Positions 1 through 11,479 of a DNA stretch of 64,000 nt are shown here, piece by piece. Every line of letters starts with the position of its first letter. Positions within the stretch are counted from its first letter, which is position 1. The position numbers and the translations under genes were made by a program. The notes below the pieces were generated by a model. That model did no database searches. It was not told where the DNA came from and saw nothing but the letters and a program-made list of their open reading frames with translations. The stretch comes from Endomychus coccineus (lineage: Eukaryota > Arthropoda > Insecta > Coleoptera > Endomychidae). The DNA is taken from NCBI GenBank assembly GCA_958510875.1, contig OY294068.1, positions 173,569,411 through 173,633,410 of the forward strand, written 5' to 3'.

Positions 1-1313
1 TTTTTTCTGCACTAGTCAATTTAAATTTTGTTCTGGTTGTATCCAAAATATAAGCCACAAAATGATAGGGCGTTAGTGCCTGTTTATATCGGTGTTCAAA
101 AATTTGCATTTGAGATAACGATAATTCTAATTCGTCCTGGAATTCTTCTTGTAATTTCTTCCATACTTCTACTGCTTCAGATAGGAAAGCATTTTTTTTT
201 GTAATTTATCAAGTCCCACAGCTATAGGCTTTAAGATGTTCAGGTAATCTTCGGCTGATCGTTTAAGACCAATGTTTGAAACTTTTTCGTATATTGTTGA
301 GTCTATTTCTTTTTTATTCTCCTCACATACTTTTAACAATTTCTCCCATTGACTTGTATATACCTCTTAACAATCTGACATACTATTCCATCTTACGTCA
401 CTCGGAAGCACTAATGTTTTTCCATTTGCCTGCATGTATTTTGCCCTAGCCAGATGATTATTTCGGAAGTACTTAATAATTTGTGTAACATGTTCTTTGA
501 TATTTTTTATTTCTAAATCTTTGCATAATAAGTTCAAAAGGTGAGCTGAGCATCCATAAGTTATGATTTTAGAGTCTACTTTTAGGTTATCTGATATATT
601 TCTTCTCATAAGTGACATGTTTGCTGCATTATCTGTTACGAAAGATTTTACGTCACAGTTGTATTTATATTTACAAGATAAAATTAAATTGCAAGCAATC
701 CCAGTTAAATAATCGCCTGTGTGTGGATTTCCTGATGTATCAATCGTTTCAAACAAAAATGATTGTCCATTTTCAGTGGTTATTGTGGCACAAACTACAG
801 GCTCATTGTGGACATTAGACCAACCATCAATAGTCATGTTTACACTCTGATCAGAAAGACTTCCAAAACATTTTGTTTTTTCTTCCTCGTGGAATTGTTC
901 TAGAAGAGTTGTCGAAACAGTTTTTCGTGATGGGGGCTTATAACCAGGTCTTAATATTTCGATCGCCTTTTTCACATGCGGATTGTCTAAACATCTGAAG
1001 CTAGTATTAGTTGCAAATACAGCTTTTGCGATTTGTTTGTCTATTTCTTCTTTTTTATTTGCAGATGTCCGCATAACAAAGTTCATTAAATTAGCGCGAC
1101 CGGGAACGTCCGTTTTTCTTTTTTTATAGACTGAATCATTAGTTTCATTAGAAAGTGATAATGACGATGTTGATGACAAACCAAAAACAGACAAAGTTGA
1201 CGTAGCTAAACTTGGCGGTCGATTTTCAAAACTGGTGGTTGAATTGGAAAACGTTGAAGCCCTTCCGCTTGCAATAGTTGCTTTATCTGAATTAAGATCT
1301 GATCCTTCATGTT
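1..1313 (-). pseudogene. hAT transposase exon 2, DUF659/RNase H-like core, broken
   Basis: Downstream of a Ser/Thr-rich linker the frame carries the hAT catalytic core. It includes TIDGWSN, the FVTDNAANM block with a catalytic Asp, and YGCSAHLLNLLCKDL, the conserved C/H motif before the helical insertion domain. The frame stops at 367-369 (TAA after ...SMSDC). The same frame then continues with transposase-like sequence (SQWEKLLKVCEENKKEID...) to a 9-T run near 192-200, where it shifts by one base. Similarity then continues to the window edge. The C-terminal dimerisation domain is not in the window. One stop plus one homopolymer slip suggests a fairly young dead copy. Confidence 0.75.
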
Positions 1314-1634
1314 CTGTAAAAAAGCAAGAAATTATTTAAGTTGATAAATGATAAGATAAGCTGTTGAATCAGTTGAATTAATAATAATTATTAAAATATT
1401 TAAAAATAAAATATGTGGAAAAAAGTAAGATTTTAGCGCATCTTGTAATCCTTGTATTGTATTTCTATTTATATCAAATCATACCCCGTACTAAAATCTA
1501 GCACTCTTTCCTTGTATGAAGAATAGCAATTAATAATGAAATAATAATAATTTTTTAGTTTCTGTTTCTACTATATACCATTACCATACTAGTCATACTA
1601 CTTATAAGACATAATATGTGTACATAGTACATAC

Positions 1635-1836
1635 CTTCAGTTGTTAAATTAACTTCTTCATTACTTGGCCCAGCGTTCTTACACTTTTCATGATGGTCTT
1701 TTAATCTTTGGACAATTCCTTGCATTTCCTTTCTGCAATTTTTACATATAGCTCTACTACACGTTTTTCCTTTTTCTGATTTTTTTTCTATAAAATAATT
1801 CCAAATTGGATCTTTCCTCCTTCCACTCATTTTCAT
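1635..1836 (-). pseudogene. hAT transposase exon 1, BED zinc finger
   Basis: This exon encodes the DNA-binding N-terminus of the transposase. The ATG is at 1836 (MKMSGRRKDP). A BED-type finger is readable: CKNC (C-x2-C), then LKDHHEKC (H-x3-C) about 17 residues later. The exon ends at 1635 with CTGAAG followed by the donor GTATGT. The intron is 1314-1634 and ends TTTTTTACAG. The join restores GAA and stays in frame with the long ORF ending at 367, so the splice model is well supported. This exon shows no break. BED fingers in hAT transposases bind the element's ends. I list it as a pseudogene because exon 2 is broken. Confidence 0.75.
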
Positions 1837-2272
1837 TCTACCCTCACTTTACTTGTTCAGTTAAGTTCACTACTTGGGCACAGACACAGACACACTCACA
1901 GTCTCAATAAAATTTGTCAAATGAATCAGCTTACGAGTTCTCGTCGTTTTATTGTATTTTGTGTTGTGACGTTGTGACTGGTGCAATCAAGATTCGACAG
2001 GATTTTTAAAGGGAAATTACGGCGCTAGGCGATTTCTTGATTTTGCAAGGTCTGACAAGAATAAACCAATACAAGATATGTCAAAACAGGAAAATGCTAT
2101 TTGTTATTGTTTGCGTTTGCATGTAAAGATATATAGGTACTTAAAACATATCGATTATTATTCAAAATAAAAAAAACTGAAAAAATCACGTTTTTCTTTG
2201 ATTTTTTTGATTTTTTTAATAAAAATCACGATTTTTGAATTTTTTTAAAAAATCATGATTTCTTCCAACCCT

Positions 2273-3297
2273 GAATAAATTGCTTCTGCTAATTTCACTT
2301 CTTGTTTTTAACTACTTGAGTCTATGAATTAATCTCGCTAAGTTGCGATACTGTGTCTACAGATCAGACTTCAGTTTACTAAAAATGATGTGTTATTGGT
2401 AAATTGTGTATCTTGTAGCTTACTCAATCGCTCTCACTTCGGGGATATAAATCGCGTTCAACTGTGAACGTCTAGCTGTCATAATGCCGAAATAAGGTGA
2501 GCAGTATTAGAGCGTAGTATTTCATACCAAATAAGCAGTCGTATATGAAGACTAGATCTATTATTACGATCCATCATCTTTACAGATCGATAGTTTGAAG
2601 TTTTCTGACTCGACGGTTCAATTATGATCAATTTAATATTGCATTATTCTGTTATCGTTTAGAATGCAATTTGTCATTTCATATCGTTATGTTGGGAATT
2701 GTATCTTGAATTACTCTTCCATTTCTTCCATATGTGTAGTTTCTGTTAATCCTGATACTAATGGATTCCAATGTGTACAATTTCATGCATTGTCAGTGGA
2801 AGAGTACAGATAGCTTCATATGGAATCGAGTAATGGTTTCTGGAGTCTTCTAGTCTATCAACCTATACAGATTGGAAACCTGAAAGTACTAGTCTGGTAT
2901 TGTTAGAGTGAGAAAATCATATCCGTTTTAGACGAGGATAAAGCGTAATAGCGACCACTTCTAGTACTAAAAAATGGATTATATTTCATCGAACACCAAA
3001 TTATTACCGTTTTGGCAATCATAAAATATAGTGTTGCAACAAAAATAATAATTAAGCATTAGCTTTTGTGCCACTAAGATAGTAACATTTGTCAAGTGTC
3101 TTATGACATTCTGAGAGCAACTTTAATTTCAATACGATATTGATTCTTATGGTTCCTTTAAAAAAAATATTTTCTACGATATTATAAAAAATGTATTACT
3201 ATCTATTCGTCGTTAAGAATTATTCATATAGCAAGTATCATCTTCTATTTTTGTAGCCTTCCTTTTTTTTAATCGTGTGTTTTTCTTTCCGTTTCAG
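2273..3297. other. Intron sequence, nothing recognised
   Basis: This unique-looking AT-rich sequence lies between the hAT end and the first visible P4-ATPase exon. The preceding exon, which should encode TM1-TM2, was not found here. The last 25 bases are a good polypyrimidine tract ending TTTCAG. Confidence 0.5.
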
Positions 3298-3502
3298 TGA
3301 AGCCTTAAGATACAAAAAAGTATTATGGAAGGACGTTCGTGTGGGTGACCTGATTCACTTATCAAATAATGAAGTAGTACCTGCCGACATATTATTATTA
3401 CGATCTAGTGATCCTGGTGGCTGCTGTTTTATAGATACAGGACATTTGGATGGAGAAACCAATCTCAAACAGCGCCAAGTCGCCAGAGGTTTTATAGAAA
3501 AG
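3298..3502 (+). CDS. ATP10: P4-ATPase (ATP10 class) exon, actuator domain
   Basis: First visible exon of a phospholipid flippase that moves lipids from the outer to the cytosolic leaflet using ATP. The acceptor is CCGTTTCAG before 3298 and the donor is AAG|GTAAGA after 3502. The 205-bp exon starts with the last base of a codon and ends on a codon boundary. It encodes the start of the actuator domain: [21 protein letters not shown], then the dephosphorylation loop [12 protein letters not shown], where DGET is the P4 form of the TGES loop. The wording KQRQVARGF matches class V (ATP10A/B/D) rather than ATP8 or ATP9. Exons for the N-terminus and TM1-TM2 must lie left of 3298, probably outside the window. 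Confidence 0.93.
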
Positions 3503-3599
3503 GTAAGAATTGATTAATTTGGCAATGTGGTTGGTGTTAGTTCTTATTTTAGACTGTTTTTGCCTTTGCAATTCCTAGTCCAACCTAATGTTTCTATGA

Positions 3600-3755
3600 G
3601 AACTTTGATTTTGATCAGAGTCTATTCTGATGTTGGCTACTTCTTAGCTGGAACGTCCTCAGTACTTTAACAGAATTTTTAATGGATAAGGGTGATTGTT
3701 GCTTATGTATAGTGTTATAGTGTAACTATATTCTGAACTCTTACAGTTTATTAGG
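3600..3755 (+). repeat. Small hairpin repeat H, degraded copy 1
   Basis: Similar to the minus strand of 24340-24500. Shared blocks are CTGATGTTGGCTACTT, CCTCAGTACTTTAA, GGATAAGGGTGATT and TATAGTGTTATAGTGT, in the same order. The hammerhead-like core seen in the 24.4 kb copy is mutated here (CTGATGT for CTGATGA, GGAACG for CGAAAG). Confidence 0.6.
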
Positions 3756-4017
3756 TACTGTTAATTTATTTTATTATTCAAAGGACTTGGCGACGAGATA
3801 TTAATAATCCTCAATGTATAACCGTGCTTCAATAGCTAGTTACTGCGGTAAATGGACAGTGGAGTGAGTGTCAGTCAGCTTGCACGCATCGTATACCGTG
3901 AGATACAACCCTTATAGCACTTTTCTTGTTTCTCTTGTAAAACAAACAATGCGTCTAGCTCGCTCTAACTCACAACACTCCTATACCCCGATATGAACTC
4001 TCTATATCAGAGAAATA

Positions 4018-5236
4018 CGAGGGCAAGGTGAAAAGTTCCCGATAAATGAAACAAGAATGATTTATTTGGTCAAAACTTATTATATTTCTCAACAGTTTGG
4101 AGCCCGATCCACTTCGTCCAACGTTTTTCTAATTTTTCGATCCCTTCCAAATATTACGATTTTGGCAATCTTCCAAAATCTCTTTCCGCCGAGCCATTTC
4201 TTCAAGTTTGGAAATAGATAAAAATCGCAGGGGGCCAAATCTGGAGAATATGGTGGATAACGAACCAATTCGTAATGCATTTCATGCAATTTTGCCATTG
4301 CGACTGCGAACCTGTGCACCGGTGCGTTGTCATGGTGGAGGAGCACTTTTTTCTTTGCCAAATGCGGCCGCTTTCGCTTCAAATCGGCGTCGAATCGATC
4401 CAACAGCTCTGCATAATATACGCGGGTGATCGTTTTGCCCCTTTGAAGGTAATCGATATGGACGATACCGTGTGCATCCCAAAACAACTGTCGCCATGAC
4501 TCTTTGTTGGCCGATAAACCCACTTTGGCCTTGGCTCCGATTCGCCAGGACACTGTTTCGACTATTCTTTGGTTTCTGGTGTGTTGTGATGGATCCATGT
4601 TTCGTCCACGGTTACGAAACGGCGCAAAAAGTCCTTCTTAACGCGCTTGATCATCGCCAAACACTCTTTTGAATTTGTCCCACGGTCGGGCTTGTTGTCA
4701 ATAGACAGCAAATGAGACATCCATCTGGCAGATAGCTTTCTCATAATCAAAAATTTATGCAAAATGTTCCGTACCCTTTCGGTTAAGATGCCCATAGCCT
4801 CAGCAATCGCGTGCACTTTAACTCGCCGATTGTCCAATATCATACCACGGATTTTATCTACGACTTTTGGCGTTGTAACCTCACTTAAACGACCAGAACG
4901 TTCGGCGTTCTTTGTGGTCATACTACCACAATGAAAATCAGTATACCACTTGTGAATCGTTCCTATCAATGGTGAAGAGTCCCCATAATGTTTAACAAGC
5001 GATGCTTTGGTTTGCGTAATGTTTTTTCTACTCAAGAAATAATGTTCAATCAAGACGTGACATTCACTTTTTCAAGGTTGCTTGCTTCCGATGGGTGTCA
5101 AAACAGAATTGCATGACAAATCAGTTTCAAAATTTTAATGCGTTCCAGTCAAAGGTGGTAAATCACAAATGTCTCATGGGATTTTCGATTGCGGCGTTAT
5201 CTGTTTCATTCTTAGGGACTTTTCATCTTGCCCTCG
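4018..5236 (-). mobile_element. mariner transposon, complete ends, inactivated
   Basis: A 1219-bp element flanked by TA at 4016-4017 and 5237-5238, the expected mariner target duplication. Terminal inverted repeats are readable: CGAGGGCAAGGTGAAAAGTT on the left and CGAGGGCAAGATGAAAAGTC on the right (reverse complement). The transposase lies on the minus strand in two overlapping frames. A full mariner is about 1.3 kb, so little is missing. The TIRs remain about 85% alike. It sits in intron 1 of the P4-ATPase. Confidence 0.9.
4089..5053 (-). pseudogene. mariner transposase (D34D), frameshifted and C-terminally damaged
   Basis: The 5' frame (5053 to 4562) has the helix-turn-helix region, the KWYTDF and ERSGR linker motifs, and the first catalytic Asp in VTVDETWIHH. 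Similarity extends a little upstream of 5053, where the frame reads ECHVLIEHYF. A frame shift near 4562-4600, just after the WIHHNTPETKE stretch, moves the rest to a second frame (4598 to 4089). That frame has the second Asp in HHDNAPVH and the third in SPDLAPCDFYLFP, with 34 residues between them, so this is D34D. After KKWLGGKRF the C-terminus is scrambled and short, which suggests an internal deletion. All three catalytic residues survive but no single frame encodes them. Confidence 0.9.
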
Positions 5237-5555
5237 TACATTTCACTGACTGACTGATCACGAAATCTCTGGAAATATATCGCCGACAGACCCGTAATTT
5301 GGCAGGTATGTTCGTTATAAAACGCAGCTTTTCTTGGAATTGGACCCCTAAGGTGATAAAAGGAGTTGGTAATTCAATGATTTTGATAGTTCACCTGAAA
5401 GCAAAATATTATAATGATACATAGAGAATAAAACAGTAGTAAAAATTGATGTCAGTCTGTTTTCCGATTATCCCTATCGATTCAACAATATTTTCAATAT
5501 GACATAGACCATACTTTGACTTATGTCTACGCCTTCAGTTATTTCCAATCAGTTG

Positions 5556-5945
5556 CAGTCACGGTCGTACATACTCGTAGTCCCTCGCTCAACCACTAGC
5601 TAGCGCTTGGATCGAAGTGGTAAAACGATTTCTTTCCGGAACCTCAAGCAACCACTTTTTTCGCATTTCCGCATCTTTCGGCACTTTTAAAACAGAAGTT
5701 TCCTACTTTACACTTTTGTACCCCGTTTTGCATTTCGGCACAATGCACGGTGTCGTAATTTGTTTCTAAAAACGCAGGTGTTTACAATTTATTTATTTAA
5801 GAATGACAGTTGTCAGAGAACACTTCGATTACTGCGCCACCCTTTTTGGTACTACGCGACAGTTGACGCTTAGCGGACCCACTTCTCACATAGGAAACTG
5901 CCTCGAGTTCCCAGACCTGTATGTACGACCGTGGTTTCAGTGTAT
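5556..5945 (+). repeat. Inverted-repeat MITE X, copy 1 with insertion
   Basis: Blocks at 5556-5620 and 5812-5945 match 13340-13560 in reverse complement. Shared words include TAGTCCCTCGCTCA, GCTTAGCGGACTCACTTCTC-like and CCAGACCTGTATGTACGACC. About 190 bp between the blocks (5621-5811) is not shared and may be an insertion. Short frames here are not genes. Confidence 0.65.
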
Positions 5946-6264
5946 TAGTTTGCAATATAATATTCTGTGCAAAATTTTACATTTTATTATTCAATTGACA
6001 ATCGTTTGATGGAGATATTTCGATGTATTCCTAGATAAAATCCTAGAGATATATTATCTTTATTAAAAAAAATATCAATGAAATATTATTATTTAAATTA
6101 CCAAATTTATCTATTAAACAATACAATGGGTTTTCACAGATCTGTATATTTAATATTTGGATGTTGACATTGTGTGTAATAATCATAAACAACAGTTGAT
6201 AATATCAACTTTCAATGTCAATAGTACTCATCTCCCTTTCTATTCAGATTCAAACTGATATAAA

Positions 6265-6735
6265 ATATCGGGTGATCCAACTTGAACTTTCAGATTTGAA
6301 TTGCGCATCGTGCCATTTGCGTTGTGTAGATCTTCATTGAAATAGCTTTATAAATCACCAAATTTATCTCATCTGGGACAGTGAAAATCCACATGTTATT
6401 CAAGATGAACCAATGCATCCAGAAACACGCAATATCTGGTGTGCTGGGACAATAATTACCTCATATAATGGTGTTCGCTATCTGGTGATATATTTTTATA
6501 TACTTTTGTAGTTTCAGAACGAGGTCTTGCTTTCTATACTTTTTTCTCCTGTGATATATGGAGGAAAAGGTTTATGTGAATAAACCAACTACGATTCCAG
6601 ATTAATGGCTGAAATGGGCTGCAAGTGTTATAAAAAAATGCCTCTTAAAGTATGATATTCTGTCAATTTGAGAGGCTATGTTGCAGCTGGTCGTTATGGC
6701 CGAGGTTACGGCACAAAGTTGAGTTACCGACAGTA
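6265..6735 (+). pseudogene. Fossil mariner-like (DDE_3-type) transposase
   Basis: Broken frames give ENPHVIQDEPMHPETRNIWC, then later YVNKPTTIP and a degraded C-terminal helix region (...LRGYVAAGRYGRG). These are typical pieces of the insect mariner-like family that carries a DUF4817-like helix-turn-helix domain and a DDE_3 core. The central part with the second catalytic Asp is deleted, and several stops interrupt the rest. The lead-in GTGATCCAACTTGAACTTTC at 6270 resembles the flank of such elements. Nothing here can be functional. Confidence 0.6.
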
Positions 6736-7435
6736 AAACAAAAGTTTTTTTAGGTTCTAGGACATATATGACGACTTTCTGTTTAAGGTTAAGTTTAGTT
6801 GCACCCCATTAGCTTTTTTATGTAAAAAAACTGTCTACTGATGGATCTGTTTCGAAAAAGTGAAATATGCAAATTCTTGATTTCATAGAGGAATTGAAAT
6901 CTTTCACAGGGACAGCCGATATCCATTATTCCCGAAGTTATCTTTAGAAAAACTAGACATTTGTACTTTTGGCCCATTGTTGTAATTTCTCTGGCAGCCA
7001 CGAGCACATCATTTATCCGGCATGATTACCTATCAAACGTCACTAAACTATACGTACGACACAAAACGCGGGAAAAACCGATATTCACTTGGGAAGACAT
7101 TTTGCAAGGCATTTTATTGTCATAACACTCGTTACACGCCTATTTACAGGTAAAAATACGTTCCAATCACACGATCACACCTTAGGAACAGGTGTAACAT
7201 ACAATTTTCCACAAGAACAAGGTAAAACTCTGTTAAATTCCAATATTTATCACCTGTCACACTCACTACCGGCCCCGCGTTATTATTATTACACGATACT
7301 TTCGTAAGCTACGTCTCTTCTCCAAGCATTTTGTTGATTAAGTCACATTTAGTTTGTATTCAGCGTTCAGACCTTATACCATAGAGGGTATTGATTAAGG
7401 CCAGGCAGTCGTGACATCATATTCCCTATCCAACT

Positions 7436-7930
7436 CCCAAAGGTTAATTTGAATCGCCCAACAGAAGGAACGAGGAAATATTTGTAACAGTTTTGTTTAT
7501 AAAGTGGTTATAAATATTTCTAGTTCATTATTATAGACTATCGGAATTAGTAATAAATAGATGTAACAAATGCAAAACCTTGGAAATAACTCAGTTTCAA
7601 TTGGAAAATGTTACCTAGGAGATTTCCGAGTTAGGTGATTACGATTTAGAGGTCGAAAAAACGGAAAATTCAATATGGTGACCCGGAAATTAGTCAGTTT
7701 TAACCGGGAGTGAGGTAAAATCAACGAAATTATAAAAATTTTTGCGAAACCGGAACAGGATTGTCTTTTTTATTACTACATCGATATATCCGACAAGTAA
7801 TTTATGAAGACATCAAGCTGACCAAAACATTGTAGCTTGTAGCTCATAATTATTATAGTAACAAATTAAAGTATGTATATTAATCGCAAATTTGTTACAT
7901 TAATTATGGCATTAGTATTTCAAAAAATAT
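7436..7930 (-). repeat. Dispersed repeat Y, rearranged copy
   Basis: Two blocks, 7440-7545 and 7805-7930, match 9405-9530 and 9520-9640 in reverse complement. Examples are CAGTTTTGTTTATAAAGT and ACAAATTTGCGATTAATATA. The two blocks are in swapped order relative to the other copy, so this is not a simple inverted repeat. Confidence 0.65.
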
Positions 7931-7959
7931 AGTGTGGGGGGCAACCTTGACAGTCAACT

Positions 7960-8255
7960 TAGCCCAGTCTATCCAAAAACGGTATTTTCTATTTAAAATT
8001 GATGTTAATCTATATATTGCATTTAGTTACGTAATTAAAAATTATCGCAATGGGATTTTTGGATGGGCTGGGCCTATCCAGAAAAGGCATTTTCTCTATA
8101 AAATGAATAGAGTTGTATTCATTGCATTTAGTTACACAAAAAAATATCGCGTCAATTAAAAAAAATATGGGGTGGTGAGCTACCTTGACAGTTCAGCTGG
8201 CCCACCCCATTAAAAAAACAGTATTTGCTATATAAAATCAATAGAAAACTATTTG
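7960..8255 (+). repeat. Degenerate tandem repeat, unit about 120 bp, about 2.4 copies
   Basis: The segments beginning CTATCCAAAAACGGTATTTTC (7971), CTATCCAGAAAAGGCATTTTC (8075) and CCATTAAAAAAACAGTATTTGC (8206) align, each followed by TATAAAAT-x-AATAG-like text. The TGCATTTAGTTAC block follows in the first two. AT-rich and non-coding. Confidence 0.6.
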
Positions 8256-9336
8256 TTGAAATCACTTAAGAAGTCACATTTTCAGAAAAATTGTCAATAA
8301 AACTTTTTTGCATCGATATTGACAATACCTATATCAAAATAGGTTTAGAAAATTAGCTCGAAATGTAGCTTTTCTGGTTTAGCTTTTCAAGAATTGTGCA
8401 TCTATGAAAACATACTTTCATCATGTCTGCGAATTTTAAGAATTTCCCAAATTTTTGTAAAACTCGAAAATATTCAACTACCTGTCAACAATGGTTTTAG
8501 AAGGATTTTCTCATATTGTTACGTGAAAACAAATTTTGAGATAAATATTATATACCTACTTCATTAAATATGTAATGCCAACACTTATTATTCAGAAATT
8601 ATTCTCAACATTGAGTTGCGTTCTACTTTGTTATGCTGTCCCGCATAAATTCAAACCAGTGACGAAGCTCCAAGGCCTGCTGCAGCTATGGTGAAACGTC
8701 ACGAATTGAGGTTATCTTATTATTACTGATGGCCTTTCACGAATCCCGCCTCAGTCAAAGTCGTTGTCACTAATTACTTAATGTCACAATATGTTACAGA
8801 AGATTTTTCCACATTAGACACAATTATTTTTGCACCATAGAGACAATAATTTCACGCCGCGACAAATTCAAATTTATCTGTTTCCTACGAAAATATTTAG
8901 CGGCGCTATCTATTGCAAAAATATCCACTAGTATATCGAAGTTATTAATGTTACATAAATTAATGAAGATCTATTATGTTTCTCGTTAAAAATATATTAT
9001 CAAGCTGCAATAGAAGTTAAATTCATGACAAAAGTGTACATACCTATAGGTTTAATAGTTTATAGTTCCATTCTTTCGGTTAATTTTTATGAATAATTAT
9101 AATACATTGAAAAAAAGTTACTAATTTTAGTTTTATTAACAAATACATATTTTTTTGATATTTTTGAGAACAATTCCTTTTGTTATTTCACGGATGCAAG
9201 TAGTGAGTTGTAAATTTTAGAAGCAATGAAGTCTAGATATCTTTGCTGGAATTTATTAATATGTCCTTTTAGATATTTTGAATTGTAGGTATCTCAATTG
9301 ATCGCATAAAATGTTTCTGGCGTTGTGCTAATTATA
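8256..9336. other. Intron sequence, nothing recognised
   Basis: AT-rich sequence without a convincing frame or a second copy in the window. It includes TAAAAATATATTATCAAG-like low-complexity text near 8990. Confidence 0.4.
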
Positions 9337-9640
9337 CCGGGATATCAAAAATTATCTTGGTCAAGGGTGGTTGTGGAATCTCAAACGTGTGTCTTACTTT
9401 ACTTTTGAAATAATTCCGATAGTCTATAATAATGAACTAGAAATATTTATAACAACTTTATAAACAAAACTGTTCCAAATATTTTTTCGTTCCTTCTGTT
9501 GGGTGATTCAAATTAATCATCACACCATATTTTTTGAATATTAATGCAATATTTTTTTTGTGTAATAAATTTGCGAATAATATACTTCAACTTGTTAAGA
9601 TAATAATTGTGGTGGCTGCAATGACTGAGCTATAGCTTGA
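9337..9640 (+). repeat. End of TIR1-family MITE joined to repeat Y
   Basis: Begins after TA with CCGGGATATCAAAAATTATC, the terminal repeat seen complete at 12053 and 31098, and continues TTGGTCAAGGGTGGTTGTGG. From 9405 it changes into repeat Y (see 7436). No matching right end was found, so this is a truncated or chimaeric copy. Confidence 0.7.
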
Positions 9641-11220
9641 TGCGTCTTATTTATGACACTTGTGCCAAATGTTCAAAAATCTACAGAATGTTCCCCAACT
9701 TATGATCACAGAAAGAAGTGGGCAAAATTGATAAAACAACCTGTATCTCGGTTAGAAAGGACCAAAAACGCATTAAGTGTGGTTTATTTATAATCATGGC
9801 AGTCACTCCTAATCACAGAAAACGTATGTCTCTTTCCAAAATAATTCCAGGATCCAGGATCATTGATCGGCTGCAATCGATTTCTGGAATGTTGAACTAG
9901 CAGACTCACAGTTGCTGTTCCAAATGTATTTGTTGTAATGTTAATTGTGTTCGATTGTGCTATCTCGTTCTGTGTCAACAAAACTTTATCATAATAAGAC
10001 TGCGTGTGTGGAATATTTATGTATGGGAGTTTCAACAACAATGAAGTTATACGAGCGACTTCCTCACGTTCTAATTTGTGGCTGACTAGTCCTTCACCAT
10101 TTATCGAGTAAAGAATTGTAGTGTTGTCTGGTCTGAAAATCAGATATTGATTTATGCTTCAGTATTCCATTATTTAGGATAATGCGTCTGTTCTTGGAAG
10201 GGACGGATTTTCACTTCGAGAGAAAGTTCTAATAGGTTTTCAGTTGCTGGAAAGTCCAAATATTCGTGCTGTGGATGCGTAGCATCGAATTCCGGAATTC
10301 ATCCTTAATCCAATCGTATACGTTGATGGCTGTTTTCAAATGGGATTGATTGTAGTATCGCATTTTGCGTCAAAAATAGATCACGTGTGTCTAATATGAA
10401 AGTGACCAGACTTGTACTTGTCATAGCTACTAAACGAAAACTTTCAGTGTTGAAAACACTTCTTGAAGTGATGAAAAGTGGATTGTCAAGACAACTATCG
10501 CTCAATGTTAATCGCCAATAAATGGAGAGGCTAGCGTAGTTGGAATCGAAGCGCTCTACGCTTCTCGTTTACTAGCTCTTCATATATACGAATTGGTCGT
10601 GTTGCGGATACACAACACAAGATTGTGCGCTATTACTTCCAGCTAACATAAACAGCGGAACTGCTAAAATATAGCTATTCATCGTTCAGATAAACAACGG
10701 AAAAAGAAGCGTTGAAAATGTACAATTGACACTGGATCCGGTAATGAAGTGTCTGGCCCTCAACTGCACTTACTAATGCTGAAAGATGTTGTTTATGGCT
10801 TACATCGATTACATGCGAAATATTTCTTTAATCATAGAAGAAATTCAATAAACAGAAGTTTCCATTATTTTATTTTTGTTTTCAACACCCTCCGATGGTT
10901 GCTAGAGTTGCTTTACCTGCGAATTTTTGTTGTTGTAATCCTACCAAAAATCTCATACTCTCAATAAATGCGTCTGTCCATTGAGATCTGATTAGCTTTG
11001 TTTTGTTGGAAATCTAAGTGATACAATACATGTTGATGGATACAAATTATGAACGATTAAAGTTGAATAAGCTCAGATGTGCAAAAGGTGGGGGGGCGTG
11101 TTTGAATCTCGACACACGACTTGACTGACGTCTCTTAAATCCTATTGATCCAAGAAACATTGCCTTGCGCACGTGCTTTTTTATATTCCAGCCAAAATCT
11201 ATTCGAAACCATGTTTTTTG
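9641..11220. other. Unidentified broken minus-strand frames
   Basis: Reading the minus strand from about 10560 to 9780, stretches without stops follow one another with breaks. Examples are SDSCLDNPLFITSRSVFNTE, EYLDFPATENLLELSLEV and LYSINGEGLVSHKLEREEV. The continuity across frames suggests an old protein-coding mobile element, but I do not recognise the family. The rest (10560-11220) shows nothing definite. A protein profile search of all minus-strand frames would settle the identity. Confidence 0.35.
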
Positions 11221-11410
11221 GGGACATCAATTGAAGGATTGGGTATCTCCAAAGCATTTGACAGGGTCTGGCATAAAGACCTTCTTGGGAAACTTTCGTG
11301 ATATGGTTTGCCGCCTCAACCTTGTCATTTACTCTCAGATAGATCACTCCTTGTGGTGGTTGACGGAGTCTCCTCCGATACAATGGTTGGTGTTATTAAA
11401 CTCCAAGTAA
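11221..11410 (+). pseudogene. LINE reverse transcriptase fragment (Jockey/R1-like)
   Basis: One frame reads AFDRVWHKDLLGKLS, stop, YGLPP..., then SDRSLLVVVDGVSSDTMVGV. This is RT palm motif A (the AFD aspartate) and the following thumb-side loop of a Jockey/R1-type non-LTR retrotransposon. Only about 60 codons remain, with at least one stop. Confidence 0.75.
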
Positions 11411-11479
11411 TTTTCTGAGATACAAAATTCAAATAGTTTTAAAAATTTCATTTTGAATAACTATGTTGATGTTTTGTTC

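Larger units (their letters stand above)
1..2272 (-). mobile_element. hAT-superfamily DNA transposon, left part outside window
   Basis: The stretch carries a two-exon hAT transposase on the minus strand. Its 5' terminus is visible: read on the minus strand, the element starts at 2272 with CAGGGTTGGAAGAAATCATG, a CAGGG-type hAT end, followed by an AT-rich imperfect palindrome (2170-2260) built from AAAATCACGATTTTT-like words. The other end and the 8-bp target duplication lie outside the window, so full length cannot be given. The copy is inactivated by a stop at 367 and a further frame break near 190. Confidence 0.8.

Noticed and set aside
3710..3750. Possible tRNA or small RNA gene in hairpin repeats
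   Set aside because: No A/B box or cloverleaf; sequence matches repeat H.
9784..10505. Considered a Maverick capsid or envelope-like remnant
   Set aside because: No diagnostic motif that I can defend; left as unidentified frames.
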